Below are positions 35,231 to 47,228 of a stretch of 64,000 nucleotides of DNA, in pieces. Numbering within the stretch: position 1 is the first letter of the stretch; each line of letters starts with the position of its first letter. Below the pieces are notes generated by a model. That model worked only from the letters and a program-made list of their open reading frames with translations. It had not been told where the DNA came from and ran no database searches. Made by a program: the position numbers and the translations under genes. The stretch is from Symsagittifera roscoffensis (taxonomy: Eukaryota; Xenacoelomorpha; Acoela; Convolutidae): contig NC_087068.1 in the NCBI RefSeq assembly GCF_963678635.1, forward strand, positions 6,665,907 through 6,729,906, in the 5' to 3' direction.

Positions 35231-36136
35231 AAGCCTTCGTATGGTCGTCGTTCCATTGGTAGACTGATTTTTTTAACTAAAAGTGGTCGTAGCGGAGAAC
35301 TTAGGGGTGACAGGTTCGGGACGAACTTCATATATTGGTTGATTGAGCCAAAGAATGACCTTAATTCAGATATATTTTTGGGGTTTGGGAGGCTTTTTAT
35401 AGAATCTGACTTTCCCACCAATAGTTTCACCCCAAGTTGGATTTTTTTAATCCCAGCCACTCTATTTCTTTTTGGAAAGATGCACATTTCTTCCATTTTA
35501 CTGCCAAGTTCTTGTTGTCCAAGATGTTTAAAGTTTTTGTTAGTATCGCTTTGTGTTCGTTTAAAAATCCTTTTGAGGCTATTAAAATGTCGTCGATAAA
35601 ACAATTGGTAAAAGAAATGTCTTTCAGTAATGAATCCATCACCCGCTGGAACTCATTTGGCATATCGCCAGGTCCGTAAAACCCCGTTAAAATTCTATAG
35701 GTCCCGGTGGTTTTACCACCTACAATACTAAAATTGCATTGTTTGCTAGTGTCTGTGCATAATTGTAATTGACTATACGCATTTTTAGGTCTAAATTGCT
35801 AAACCAGACTTCCCCTGAATCTTTGTTGAAAAGTTGGAGAGCTAGGTTGTCGATAAGCTCATGTAAGTTTGGCATTTGATATTTGTTCTCGAATATCTGG
35901 TCATTTAAGAGTTTCGAATCTGAAGCCAATTTGATACTACCGTCTTTTTTCATTGTTATCATTTTTGGACTAATAAAGCAGTCTTCTTCACATTTGCTTA
36001 GTTTCAAAATATGCCCCTCCTTTTCCATTCTATTTGATTCCACTTTTACACTATCTAGTAAATGCAGGGGAACTCTTCTGCCTTTGGTTTGGAAAGGTTT
36101 GAATGGGGAGTGGAAATGAGTGATTTTTCTGTCCAA
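35231..36136 (-). pseudogene. Reverse transcriptase remnant of the degenerate gypsy element
   Basis: Three frames together cover RT: GRRVPLHLLDSVK, KKDGSIKLASDSKLLND and KYQMPNLHEL, then MPNEFQRVMDSLL and the catalytic FIDDILIASKG, then LRSFFGSINQYMKFVPNLS. At least two frameshifts interrupt it. Confidence 0.88.
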
Positions 36137-36270
36137 TGGTATTTTCCCTACTCTGTTAAATAATCTTTTGTAATTATGCTACAGATTAAGGATTGTGTCT
36201 GAATGATTGTTTGACTTACGCAAATCTGGAAGAGTTACGTTGTTGACGGGTAGTAGTGGTTGTCGTTGGG

Positions 36271-36984
36271 CTATTTCGATTCGATTCGTGGTAAATTATC
36301 ATTTCCCAAAGTGTTCCTCTCATCTCCAGTGGTGATAAAAAATGGAGTTTCTTCCGCGATCCATCCATTGGATTGTTTTCTAACTACAATTTTCCCGATG
36401 ATGTTAAATGTTTCGTTGGTAAACCCGCAGTATAATTCACGAGTCTTCTTGTCTACAGGGTGGATTTTCAAATGTGGGTTTCTCAACTTAAGTTCATGCA
36501 GGACGTTTTGCTTTAGGAAGCTTACTGGGCGCGCTGAATCTACTGGAATATTCGGGTTAACTATCGCGTCGTCTCCCTGTCCGATGTTAACCAATTTCTT
36601 GGTTTCCATACCATTGGTGTTGTAGATGGTTATGACGTTAAGAACGGAATAGTCGCCGTTGTTACTGATCCCCTCTTCTGTTCACGCGTTAATCACGCCA
36701 CAAAAATTTTCTTCAATTCTTGCTTGAGGGTCTTCTGGGGACTTTGAACAATTCTGACTATTTACAATTTCTTCTACAGTTTTTACAGCGGGTTTTCTTC
36801 CTTTCGATTTACACAGTCTTCCGAAATATCCTTTATATTTACAAATAATGTTATAGATTATTTCCTTCGCCGGACACACATTCAGGTGACCCTTGGTAAA
36901 CGCATTCCCGCATTTCATACAAGTATTAGATCTTTTTATGTTCAAACTTGGTTCCTTTTTTACATCATTAAAATTTTTGTACAC
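36271..36984 (-). pseudogene. Zinc knuckle and protease remnants of the degenerate gypsy element
   Basis: The upstream part has CMKCGNAFTKGHLNVC, an intact-looking first knuckle, and a second knuckle that has lost key Cys/His residues (CKYKGYFGRLC). The protease has VDSARPVSFLKQ where an Asp-Ser/Thr-Gly is expected; the Gly is replaced by Ala. Confidence 0.8.
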
Positions 36985-37019
36985 TCTGCCGCTATTTCCG
37001 GTCGTGTTGAATTATCTAG

Positions 37020-37760
37020 TCATGTTTGTTAGTTTCAGATGGTTATAGTAGTCTTTTTCTTTCGATGATGGCTTGGTTGAGTGCATCCACTGGATTAAGA
37101 GTTTCCGAAAGTAATCTTCGTTGTAAGTCACAGTTTTTCATGTTAAAAATAAATACATCTCTTATCCACTCCTGTTCAGCGATGATTCCATTTTCGCATG
37201 ATCTTGCTAAGTCTGATAGTGCGCCCCAAAATTGTTCATAGAATTCCCTGTCCTTTTGCTTTCTGCTTATCAATTTGTATCATTCAAACGTAATATTTGT
37301 CGGTTTGATAAAAGCAGCTTCCAGTAGTTCAAAAAATTCTTTGAAAGAGAGTCCTAGGACTTTAACCCTTGGGTGTTTTTGAGCAAAAACTCTCTTTCCT
37401 TCCGCTCCTAGGGCCAAATATAAGATTGATCTTACTTTTTTGTCGGCCTCATATCTCCTCATGCATCCGAATTTTCGTTTCTCTTCTGCTAATCTTTTAT
37501 CTTCCGCGTGTTCGTAGACTCGCGTGGTCTCTTTATTTCTGGCCTCCCTGGCATTTCTCTGTGGATCAGTTTCTGACTCCTGGGCGCCTTCTAGGATAGG
37601 TATCGTAGTCCCAGTTCCAATGGTTCCTTTAGACTATCTATATCTAAATTCTCTTTAGCAATGATAGCCAGATGAAATTGCTCTATCCAGTTGTTCATTG
37701 GGTGGGTGGTTCTATCGTGTGATTTGGCCAGAAGGCGGGGATTCCCCGCAGATTCGAATC
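37020..37760 (-). pseudogene. Gag remnant of the degenerate gypsy element
   Basis: Frames at 37462-37280 and 37273-37043 are separated by one in-frame TGA. They encode ILYLALGAEGKRVFAQKHPR and ISRKQKDREFYEQFWGALSD then RDVFIFNM, clearly collinear with the capsid region of the younger element (LCLGERG..., SRKQRDGETLEEF..., RDVFIVNM). The N-terminal WIEQFHLAIIAK equivalent near 37700 is in another frame. Confidence 0.85.
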
Positions 37761-37786
37761 AGTTGATGATTGCGCCGTAATAAAAA

Positions 37787-37987
37787 TGTGCAAATACCAC
37801 TGGTAACTATTCTAACTATCTAAGTTAAAAAGGAATAAAATAAAAAAGTGTTATATTAAAACTGACCGATGTCTTAAAAGAGCAACTAGTGACGCGAAGT
37901 CCACTGGACTTCGTAGAATAGACATTAACTGGTACTTGATTAACACATAGAGGTCAAGGTTAAAACATACTAAAATACTAAATCACG
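37787..37987 (-). repeat. 5' LTR of the degenerate gypsy element
   Basis: Pairs with 31542-31739. It has the same CGAAGTCCACTGGACTTCG hairpin (37895-37913), conserved although surrounding bases have drifted. The outer TG appears mutated to CG. Confidence 0.85.
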
Positions 37988-39336
37988 ACAAACATAATAA
38001 TATTTTTCAACAAAGGAAGTATGTTAAATTGTCTATAGGTCGAAAAGACAAACCAGCGTCCAATTTAAGTTTAAATTTTTGATGCCTGGTCATTGATGAG
38101 AAAACTGGAATGAACTCTAACAGAAACTGCAGTAATGGGTCAGAAAATAAGCTATTGCTTAATATGAATGACACTAAATGTTCTCTGAAGTTTGAAAAAA
38201 AAACACTACTGGAAATGCATTAAAGAACAAAATACTGACCTAAAATAGTGTCCATAACTTGATAGTTAAATGAAATTGTTTATGGTTCAAGTGCTTCTAT
38301 TGGAAAAGCAACTGTGAGCAGTCTCGGCAAATGTGCGGGCGTAAGTGGTTTAATTATGCAATACAATGTGCGGGCATTTCTTACTAATCAAAAATGCTTG
38401 AAACAGTTTTCGATGATTTTGATTGAAATAATTTTAGACGACCATGACATCAGAACTATTTCCGCCAATTTTTTGTCAAAAACTTTTTTGGCTATTGAGT
38501 TTTTCAAGTGTCTGAGTTTTCAATCGCAAAAAAAAAAACAGATTACAGATTTTTTTCTGACCTAGAAGAGTGCATTTCTTGAACAAAACAATGTTCTTTG
38601 GAGATTTTATAGTCCTTTGGTGTTTGGTTTTTTGAATTATTAAATTATGCTGATTATTCTTTGGAATTTTGCAGTTTTTTTGCGGTTTTTTCCGCCGTAA
38701 TTATGCTGGATTATGCCTTCAGTTTTATGCCAAGCCTGCCTGAGTAGTTTGTTGAGTTGGAATAATACGTACCGTGATGATTAAAATTATCCAGTTGAAA
38801 CACACATCAATTGATATCTAAAGCAATTTTTCACAAATTGAGTTGATTTTGGGTGAAAAAAAAACTTGAAAAATAGCGTAGATTTTTGCAAAATCATTAT
38901 GCTGCAATTTGTTTTGCACAGTTAGTGCTAAGAAAAACCCAGAAAATTTTTCATAGTTTAGGCAATCAAAAATTAGGCCGAAACTGAGGAATCGCCTTCT
39001 GACAAAATCAGAACAAAATAAGCCTACGAATGTAAGAAATCTAGAGTCTCCAAAACACAATAAATTAAAATAAAATGATTACACATCTTTTTGGAGATTT
39101 AACCTAGTTTTAACTTTATTTGGATAAGTAGTTGGCTCATTTTGGTATAAATTGGTCGGAATTTGACGTATGTCAGTAAATTTGGCGTCATTGGTCAGTG
39201 AATTTTTCAGTAAATTTGGCGTAATTATTGGTTGACAAAATAGCTGAAAATGTTTTCTTTTTGAGTTAAATTCAGGGCCAGAATTTTGCAGAACAAATTG
39301 CATCGTACTTGTTCTGTTAAAATTCTAACCGTCATT
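37988..39336. other. AT-rich intergenic DNA, no gene seen
   Basis: Only short chance frames. TTTGGCGTCATTGG and TTTGGCGTAATTATTGG form an imperfect duplication near 39180-39230. Confidence 0.4.
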
Positions 39337-39536
39337 NNNNNNNNNNNNNNNNNNNNNNNNNNNNNNNNNNNNNNNNNNNNNNNNNNNNNNNNNNNNNNNN
39401 NNNNNNNNNNNNNNNNNNNNNNNNNNNNNNNNNNNNNNNNNNNNNNNNNNNNNNNNNNNNNNNNNNNNNNNNNNNNNNNNNNNNNNNNNNNNNNNNNNNN
39501 NNNNNNNNNNNNNNNNNNNNNNNNNNNNNNNNNNNN
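39337..39536. other. Assembly gap (200 N)
   Basis: Exactly 200 N, a typical fixed-size or estimated scaffold gap. It lies just before the tandemly repeated region, so the copy number there may be incomplete. Confidence 0.98.
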
Positions 39537-40348
39537 CTATAAATGACGAAAAGTAAAATTAAAAAACATTCAAAGCAAAACAAATACAAATAACTCCACA
39601 AAAGTTTGGATTGATAGCTGGGTTCAATAATTGTTTATGGGTTCCGAGCGAGATTGGATATTTGTGAGTCTACGTCCAACTTCTGCAAGTTTGGTAAATT
39701 TTGTAATTCTCTAACAGTTAACAAATTTTTTGAGAATTTTCTTGCAGAACAATATGAAAAAGTCCCAATTTATTGTGAGGTTTTAGGATTGAACATCTTG
39801 AAAAACCAATATTCCAACTCATACTGTTCAACTCGAATACTAAGTGAAAAATAATTATGAGGTTAAATAATTAATTTACAAGACAAAAAAACTTAGAAAC
39901 AGAGTTTATTGTACATTACAGTTCTCAACAAACACAATGTTTTTCATAATTTGGGACAGTTCTTTGGATTCGTACAAAGTATATTTGACATAGGCAACTT
40001 GTTTCATTGCTTCGTTCTCTTTTGCAGTGAAGAGGTGAATCTGAATGTAGGGAGGCTTGTTAATATTGTACTTCTTGATCGTGGCTCAATCATGCCTCCT
40101 ATTGTAAGCTGCTATGTCAAACACTTTTTTGCAGCCGGCAAGCTCCTGATCCATAGTTGACTCTTTGTCAGAAATGAGTTCCAACATAGCAACAAGTCTA
40201 AGGTTTTCAGCATCCTGAATAACACTATTTCTAACTGCCGAGAATGCTTCTCCTTCTTTTTCTCCGAGATAAACTTGTTGCCTTTTATGAGTTGTCCCAA
40301 CTCATTTTTCTAGAATAGTTGAAAGCAGCGTTCAAAGTGAATTTTTGG
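39537..40348. other. Unassigned AT-rich DNA before the tandem units
   Basis: Plus frames of 66 and 83 codons exist (39654-39854, 39909-40160) but no domain is recognised. Confidence 0.3.
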
Positions 40349-42216
40349 AACCAAGCAAATCTCCCAGTTCTTGTTTGATTTTTCGAAAACTCAACATATT
40401 ATGGACTATTTTCTTGTCTTGAGTACATTTTTCAATAGGAGAACAGACTGGTCAAATGAAGAAAACAAGAAAAACGAACTCTTGAGACAAGGAAAATGGA
40501 AGTAAACAATAAGAAACATTTATTTAATCATAAAAGAAAATAGAACTGTAAATGAAAGTTTTGTGTGAAGTTTCCAATTATGGAAGTTTGTAGGGGTTAG
40601 TGCTCCTACATAAAACCAAAATTCTGAGCAAAAATTATTGTTCCAGATTGCTGTTACTATGTGTCAAGCTCTTCCAAGCTTTTATTCAGAATTTTGTAGA
40701 AAATCACGAATTAATTCTGTTTCCAGTGACTTAAACAAAAAAAGTTCAAAAAATCCATGATTATTGTGTCTCTACCCATAACTCCTACTGTTCCTTGGGT
40801 AATTGTAAGTTCCACAAACTTCTGATTGGTTCATCTTTTGATCAAATTTTACAACGATTGGATAAATTTCATTTCATCTTCCAAGCTATCGATTGTGTTT
40901 ACACTCTAAACAAATACAAATTTTATTCGATTGTTATTTCATCAACTGTCAAAGTTTTCAAACAACTTGATCGCGCTGTTCATTATAATTTGAAATGGAA
41001 AGAAGCAGAAAAAAAGCCAAGTGTTGCATTGAAAAGACCATTACGCAAAAAATTCAAACGGCATTATTTATGTTCCAGCCAGAAAATGGCTTCCGCACAA
41101 ACTATAGGTTCAGCATTTCTGGAATGAGTTCGTAAAGTACAAAACTCAAAACAAAAACCTGATTTGTTAAAAACAATTGACTGTTTGATTGATGGTTCTG
41201 GATTTGTAAATGGTGATCATGTCATTTTTTCAAAGAAAAATTGAAAAACTTTTGATAATATATGTGTTTTCTCTCAAATGCTTACGAAATTAACAGAAGA
41301 GAAGAAAAATTTCAGTTTTTAAAAAATTTGAAAAAAATCTGTACACATTTGTAAATAACATACAATATTTTCTTCTGATTTTCAAAAGTGTGCAAAACAA
41401 AATTCAATTCTTTTAACAAATTGCAAAAAAAGATTCAATTTTTTCTACAAAATGCGGAACTTGGTTTGTTTTTTACAAGATGTGAAAGGAGTTTCAGTTT
41501 TTCGACGAAATGCTAAATCGTTTAATTTTTTTTTGAAAATATGGGAAAAATGTTTCACTTTTTAGACAAAATGCAAAAAATGTTTCATTTTTTGAATAGA
41601 TGCGAAATGTGTTTCAGTTTTTTCGACAAAAAGTAAAAACAGTTTCATTTTTTTATGACAAGATGCGAAAAATGTTTCACTGTTTTCGAAAAAATGCAAG
41701 AAGTCTCTAAAATTTTATGACAAGATGCGAAAAATGATTTTTTTTCTTCAAAATGCGGAAAGTGTACCAATATTTTTTCAAAAGATTTGATAAGTGTTTT
41801 AAGTGTTTGACAAGATGCAAAAAACCTTCTGGTAATTTTGTTTTTCTGCAAACTTTCTAGTGATTTTTTTAAATTTTTTGTGCAAAAACTGATCAAGTTT
41901 CTTAACTGTGTGCAAAATTGGAGCGCTAAATTAAGTTCTACTCTAAATGTTCTTCAATTATTTGGAATGGTTTACCCTGAACTTCTCATCTACTCTCGTA
42001 ATCAAAATGCAATTGAAGAAATTAATTAATTACAACGAAGGAAATAAATGTCAAGAAACAACTATTTACAGAAAAAAATAATCAAAGAGATGTAGAGCAG
42101 CAGAAGAGTTCTGGAGGTTCTCTTTAGAACGCAGATCAATTCGAGGTTCCATCGATGGTGGTTATTGTGGAGGGTTGTTTTGAGGGTTGTTTCTGAGAAG
42201 CCCTCATCTTCATCTT
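40349..42216 (+). repeat. Large tandem unit, copy A
   Basis: Begins CCAAGCAAATCTCCCA and ends within GAAGCCCTCATCTTCATC. Includes a ~110-codon ORF (from about 40795), an expanded ~30-bp minisatellite and an AACTTCTCATCTACTCTCG block. It lacks the last ~1.1 kb found in copies B and C. A one-base deletion relative to B and C shifts the ORF end. Confidence 0.85.
41395..41830 (+). repeat. Minisatellite, ~30-bp units (copy A, longest array)
   Basis: About 13 imperfect units of the form TTTCATTTTTTGACAAGATGCGAAAAGTG. Copies B (about 43255-43470) and C (about 45715-45935) have only about seven or eight, so the array has changed length since the large duplication. Confidence 0.75.
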
Positions 42217-42668
42217 TTGGGACCAAGCAAATCTCCCAATTCTTGTTTGATTTTTCAAAAACTCAACATAATATGGACTATTGTCTTGTCTTGAGTACAT
42301 TTTTCAATAGGAGAACAGACTGATCAAATGAATAAAAAACAAGAAAAACGAACTCTTGAGACAAGGAAAATGGAAGTAAACAATATGAAACATTTATTGA
42401 ACCATAAAAGAAAATAGAACTGTAAAGGAAAATTTTGTGTGAAGTTCCCAATTACGGAAGTTTGTAGGGGTTAGTGCTCCTACATAAAACCAAAATTCTA
42501 AGCAAAAATTATTGTTCCAGATTGCTGTTGTTATGTGTCAAGGTCTTCCAAGCTTTTATTCAAATTTCTGTAGAAAATCACGAATTAATTCTGTTTCCAG
42601 TGACTTTAACAAAAAATATTTGAAAAACCCATGATTATTGTGTCTCTACCCATAACTCCTACTGTTCC

Positions 42669-43010
42669 TTGGATAATTGTAAGTTCCACAAAATTCTGAT
42701 TGACACATCTTTTGATCAAATTTTACAACGATTGGATAATTTTCATTTCATCTTCCAAGCTATCGATTGTGTTTACACTCTTAACAAATACAAATTTTGT
42801 TCGATTGTTATTTCATCAACTTTCAAAGATTTCAAAGAACTTGATCGCGCTGTTCATTGCAATTTGAAATGGAAAGAAGCAGAAAAAAAGCCAAGTGTTG
42901 CAATGAAAAGACCATTACGCAAAAAAATTCAAACGGCATTATTTATGTTCCAGCCAGAAAATGGCTTCCGCACAAACTATAGGTTCAGTTTTTCTGGAAT
43001 GAGTTCGTAA
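42669..43010 (+). CDS. Hypothetical ORF of the tandem unit (113 aa, copy B)
   Basis: Open in copies B and C (to 45447) and mostly in A. Predicted protein is basic with AIDCVYTLNKYKF and KKPSVAMKRPLRKKIQTALF. No family recognised. The copies are so similar that retention of the frame says little about selection. It may be a degraded gene of the neighbouring polymerase-bearing element. Confidence 0.3.
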   Translation: MDNCKFHKILIDTSFDQILQRLDNFHFIFQAIDCVYTLNKYKFCSIVISSTFKDFKELDRAVHCNLKWKEAEKKPSVAMKRPLRKKIQTALFMFQPENGFRTNYRFSFSGMSS

Positions 43011-43871
43011 AGTACAAAACTCAAAACGAAAACCTGATTTGTTAAAAACAATTGACTGTTTGATTGATGGTTCTGGATCTGTAATTGGTGGTAAAACTTT
43101 TGATAATATATGTGTTTTCTCTCAAATGCTTACGAAATTAACAGAAGAGAAGAAAAATTTCAGTTTTTAAAAAATTTGAAAAAATCTGTACACATTTGTA
43201 AATAACATGCGATATTTTCTTCTGAGTTTCAAAAATCTGCAAAAAAAGTTTCAATTCTTTTAAGAAATTGCAAAAAAAGATTCAATTTTTTCTACAAAAT
43301 GCGGAACTTGGTTCATTTTTTACAAGATGCGAAAGGAGTTTCAGTTTTTCGACGAAATGCCAAATCGTTTAAAATTTTTTTTATAAAATGGGGAAATTGT
43401 TTCACTTTTTAGACAAAATGCGAAAAATGTTTCATTTTTTGACAAGATGCGAAAAGTGTTTCAGTTTTTTGTGCAAAAACTGATCAAGTTTCTTAACTGT
43501 GTGCAAAATTGGAGCGCTAAATTAAGTTCTACTCTAAATGTTCTTCAATTATTTGGAATGGTTTACCCTGAACTTCTCATCTACTCTCGTAATCAAAATG
43601 CAATTGAAGAAATTAATTAATTACAAAGAAGGAAATAAATGTCAAGAAACAATTATTTACAGAAAAAAATTATCAAAGAGATGTAGAGCAGCAGAAGAGT
43701 TCTGGAGGTTCTCTTTAGAACGCAGAGTAATTCGAGGTTCCATCGATGGTGGTTGTTGTGGAGGGTTGTTTTGAGGGTTGCTTCTGAGAAGCCCTCATCT
43801 TCATCTCTTGTGATGGAGTTTTCGGCTGATCTCCTGTCCTCCTCCCAAGGAAAGAGGAAGTCGTCGACTAT

Positions 43872-44177
43872 GTGAGCCACAGATATAGAGTCACGAATCT
43901 TGAGTTAGTTCGTTCCCACATGCTGAGACACATCCTCCATCATTTGCATTGTTCCAAGTTAGTTCTCTGTTATGGAAACTTGACTCAAATGATGCTCGTT
44001 GAAATTCCTCGCCTCACTTCCACCATGTGCCCTACTTTGACTGTGATATTCGTTCCGGCCAAACATACTCCAGACGCTGTTTCTGGCACTTGGATTTGTA
44101 CTAGATCAGGTGAAAATTACACAGAGTACATAAGGTTGCTGTTTTGTGCTGTGAAGATCATTTTAAGAAAAAGTTGA
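43872..44177 (+). CDS. Hypothetical ORF 2 of the tandem unit, copy B (truncated)
   Basis: Starts MSHRYRVTNLELVRSH and contains AKHTPDAVSGTWICTRSG. The counterpart in copy C continues further; one missing A near 44170 shifts the frame here. Unknown function. Confidence 0.3.
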   Translation: MSHRYRVTNLELVRSHMLRHILHHLHCSKLVLCYGNLTQMMLVEIPRLTSTMCPTLTVIFVPAKHTPDAVSGTWICTRSGENYTEYIRLLFCAVKIILRKS

Positions 44178-44949
44178 CTAAAAAATACAGAGTAAAAACG
44201 AGAACTGTGACCGATTTTGAGCTGAGAGAGGCAGTAGTTGACGGTAGTTAAATTGAAAATAAAAAAATGATTTTTAGTTAAGAGTGAGGAATTTAACAGA
44301 TCAAACTTGATTTTTCATTTTTGGTTTGCGGTCGTGTTTAATTAGATTTCATCTTCCTTTTAAGGAATTTTTATATAACAGTCGCGTCCAATCGAAAACA
44401 AAGTTCCATTATAGGAAATTGGTACATATTGTCGTTTTCAATCAAAAAAAAAATCATTTACGTTATGGCGATGTATTCAATCAGAGGACCCTTTTTGGAG
44501 ACCCAAATGATCCAAATAATTAAAAGTATACACAAAAGCAATCGCAAAAATGACCATAAGTTGTTTGTTGTAACAATCAAAAATATTGCTGATGTAAGTA
44601 ACGAAAGAAAGAGAATTTTTACAGGTAGCATTTTCACATTTGTGATCAACAAAAATTGCTGATTTTTGAATTGATATTCAGGTTTTTTGATGTTGACGTA
44701 ATTGGAGAAGACAGCTCAAAATTGATTTACTTTTCAAAACAAGTCTCTAGAAATCTGATTCCAGACTTAATCATGCAGTATTATGAGTTTTGAAAATCTT
44801 TCAAAATATGAAGGAATAAAGAACTTGGCTGGGGAGTTTTTACATTTTTGGGTATCGGATAGGGGATAAAGAGAGTCTTTGATGTATGATCGTGGAAGTT
44901 TGTAGGGGTTAGTGCTCCTACATAAAACCAAAATTCTAAGCAAAAATCC

Positions 44950-45447
44950 ATGATCCAGATTGCTGTTGCTATGTGTCAAGCTCTTCCAAGCATTTATTCA
45001 GTTTTTGTAGAAAATCACGAATTAATTCTGTTTCCAGTGACTTTAACAAAAAATATTTTAAAAACCCATGATTATTGTGTCTCTACCCATAACTCCTACT
45101 GTTCCTTGGATAATTGTAAGTTCCACAAACTTCTGATTGTCTCATCTTTTGATCAAATTTTACAACGATTGGATAATTTTCATTTCATCTTCCAAGCTAT
45201 CGATTGTGTTTACACTCTTAACAAATACAAATTTTATTCGATTGTTATTTCATCAACTGTCAAAGATTTCAAACAATTTGATCGCGCTGTTCATTGCAAT
45301 TTGAAATGGAAAGAAGCAGAAAAAAAGCCAAGTGTTGCAATGAAAAGACCACTACGCAAAAAAATTCAAACGGCATTATTTATGTTCCAGCCAGAAATTG
45401 GCTTCCGCACAAACTATAGGTTCAGCATTTCTGGAATGAGTTCGTAA
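44950..45447 (+). CDS. Hypothetical ORF of the tandem unit (165 aa, copy C)
   Basis: Copy C version of the ORF at 42669-43010, with a longer open 5' extension. Same conserved segments; no domain recognised. Confidence 0.3.
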   Translation: MIQIAVAMCQALPSIYSVFVENHELILFPVTLTKNILKTHDYCVSTHNSYCSLDNCKFHKLLIVSSFDQILQRLDNFHFIFQAIDCVYTLNKYKFYSIVISSTVKDFKQFDRAVHCNLKWKEAEKKPSVAMKRPLRKKIQTALFMFQPEIGFRTNYRFSISGMSS

Positions 45448-46337
45448 AGTACAAAACTCAAAACAAAAACCTGATTTGTTAAAAACAATTGACTGTTTGA
45501 TTGATGGTTCTGGATCTGTAAATGGTGATCATGTCAATTTTTTAAAGAAAACTTAAAAAACTTTTGATAATATATGTGTTTTCTCTCAAATGCTTACGAA
45601 ATTATTAGAAGAGAAGAAAAATTTCAGTTTTTAAAAAATTTGAAAAAAATCTGTACACATTTGTAAATAACATGCGATAATTTCTTCTGAGTTTCAAAAA
45701 TCTGCAAAAAAAGTTTCAATTCTTTTAACAAATTGCAAAAAAAGATTCAATTTTTTCTACAAAATGCGGAACTTGGTTCATTTTTTACAAGATGCGAAAG
45801 GAGTTTCAGTTTTTTGACGAAATGCCAAATCGTTTAATTTTTTTTTGATAAAATGGGGAAATTGTTTCACTTTTTAGACAAAATGCGAAAAGTGTTTCAT
45901 TTTTTGACAAGATGCGAAAAGTGTTTCAGTTTTTTGTGCAAAAACTGATCAAGTTTCTTAACTGTGTGCCAAATTGGAGCGCTAAATTAAGTTCTACTCT
46001 AAATGTTCTTCAATTATTTGGAATGGTTTACCCTGAACTTCTCATCTACTCTCGTAATCAAAATGCAATTGAAGAAATTAATTAATTACAAAGAAGGAAA
46101 TAAATGTCAAGAAACAACTATTTACAGAAAAAAAATAATCAAAGAGATGTAGAGCAGCAGAAGAGTTCTGGAGGTTCTCTTTAGAACGCAGAGCAATTCG
46201 AGGTTCCATCGATGGTGGTTGTTGTGGAGGGTTGTTTTGAGGGTTGCTTCTGAGAAGCCCTCATCTTCATCTCTTGTGATGGAGTTTTCGGCTGATCTCC
46301 TGTCCTCCTCCCAAGGAAAGAAAGAGTCGTCGACTAT

Positions 46338-46718
46338 TTGAGCCACAGATATAGAGTCACGAATCTTGAGGTAGTTCGTTCCCACATGCTGAGACACATC
46401 CTCCATCATTTGCATTGTTCCAAGTTAGTTCTTTGTTATGGAAACTTGACTCAAATGATGCTCGTTGAAATTCTTCGCCTCACTTCCACCATGTGCCCTA
46501 CTTTGACTGTGATATTCGTTCGGGCCAAACATACTCCAGACGCTGTTTCTGGCACTTGGATTTGTACTAGATCAGGTGAAAATTACACAGAGTACATAAT
46601 GTTGCTGTTTTGTGCTGTGAAGATCATTTTAAGAAAAAAGTTGACTAAAAAATACAGAGTAAAAACAAGAACTGTGACCGATTTTGAGCTGAGAGAGGCG
46701 GTAGTTGACGGTAGTTAA
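46338..46718 (+). CDS. Hypothetical ORF 2 of the tandem unit, copy C (126 aa)
   Basis: Full-length version of the ORF truncated in copy B. The C-terminus is basic then acidic (KKYRVKTRTVTDFELREAV). An overlapping minus-strand frame (46415-46122) is also open. Neither is recognised. Confidence 0.3.
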   Translation: MSHRYRVTNLEVVRSHMLRHILHHLHCSKLVLCYGNLTQMMLVEILRLTSTMCPTLTVIFVRAKHTPDAVSGTWICTRSGENYTEYIMLLFCAVKIILRKKLTKKYRVKTRTVTDFELREAVVDGS

Positions 46719-46789
46719 ATTGAAAATAAAATGATTTTTAGTTAAGAGTGAGGATTTTAACAGATCAAACTTGATTTTTCATTTTTGGT

Positions 46790-47125
46790 TTGCGGTCGTG
46801 TTTAATCAGATTTCATCTTCCTTTTAAGGAGATTTTATATAACAGTCGTGTCCAATCGAAAACAAAGTTCCATTATAGGAACTTGGTACATATTGTCATT
46901 TTCAACCAAAAAAAAATCATTTACGTTATGGCGGTGTATTCAATCAGAGGACCCTTTTTGGAGACCCAAATGATCCAAATAATTAAAAATATACACAAAA
47001 GCAATCGCAAAAGTGACCATAAGTTGTTTGTTGTAACAATCAGAATTATTGCTGATGTAAGTAACGTAAGAAAGAGAATTTTTACAGGTAGCATTTCCAC
47101 ATTTGTGATCAATCGGAATCAATGA
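46790..47125 (+). CDS. Hypothetical ORF 3 of the tandem unit, copy C (111 aa)
   Basis: Begins MRSCLIRFHLPFKEILY. The copy B counterpart (44326-44523 and an overlapping second frame) is split by extra A residues. Basic, unknown. Confidence 0.25.
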   Translation: MRSCLIRFHLPFKEILYNSRVQSKTKFHYRNLVHIVIFNQKKIIYVMAVYSIRGPFLETQMIQIIKNIHKSNRKSDHKLFVVTIRIIADVSNVRKRIFTGSISTFVINRNQ

Positions 47126-47228
47126 GATTTTGTTGATTTTTGTAATTAAAGAAAAATTGCTGATGTTTGAATTGATATTCAAATTCTTTGATGTTGACGT
47201 AATTTGGAGATGACAGCTCAAAATTGAT

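Larger units (their letters stand above)
31542..37987 (-). mobile_element. Degenerate Ty3/gypsy LTR retrotransposon
   Basis: LTRs at 31542-31739 and about 37787-37987 are alike over about 200 bp with some ten or more differences and small indels, so the insertion is much older than the one in intron 3. Between them, in minus-strand order, are remnants of gag, zinc knuckle, protease, RT, RNase H, integrase and a long C-terminal tail, broken by stops and frameshifts. Domain order and wording (FIDDILIASKG, TDHKALLSALN) place it in a gypsy lineage related to the younger element. No clear target duplication was found. Confidence 0.9.
42217..44892 (+). repeat. Large tandem unit, copy B
   Basis: Starts CCAAGCAAATCTCCCA like copy A and runs through the ORF, minisatellite and two further conserved ORF regions to TATGATCG, where copy C begins abruptly inside the unit (at GGAAGTTTGTAGGGGTTAG). 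Confidence 0.85.

Noticed and set aside
37840-37990. Candidate CRISPR-like or palindromic regulatory array
   Set aside because: The palindrome is simply the hairpin within an LTR and occurs once per LTR.
41395-41830. CRISPR array
   Set aside because: The ~30-bp units are adjacent without spacers and the context is eukaryotic; it is a minisatellite.
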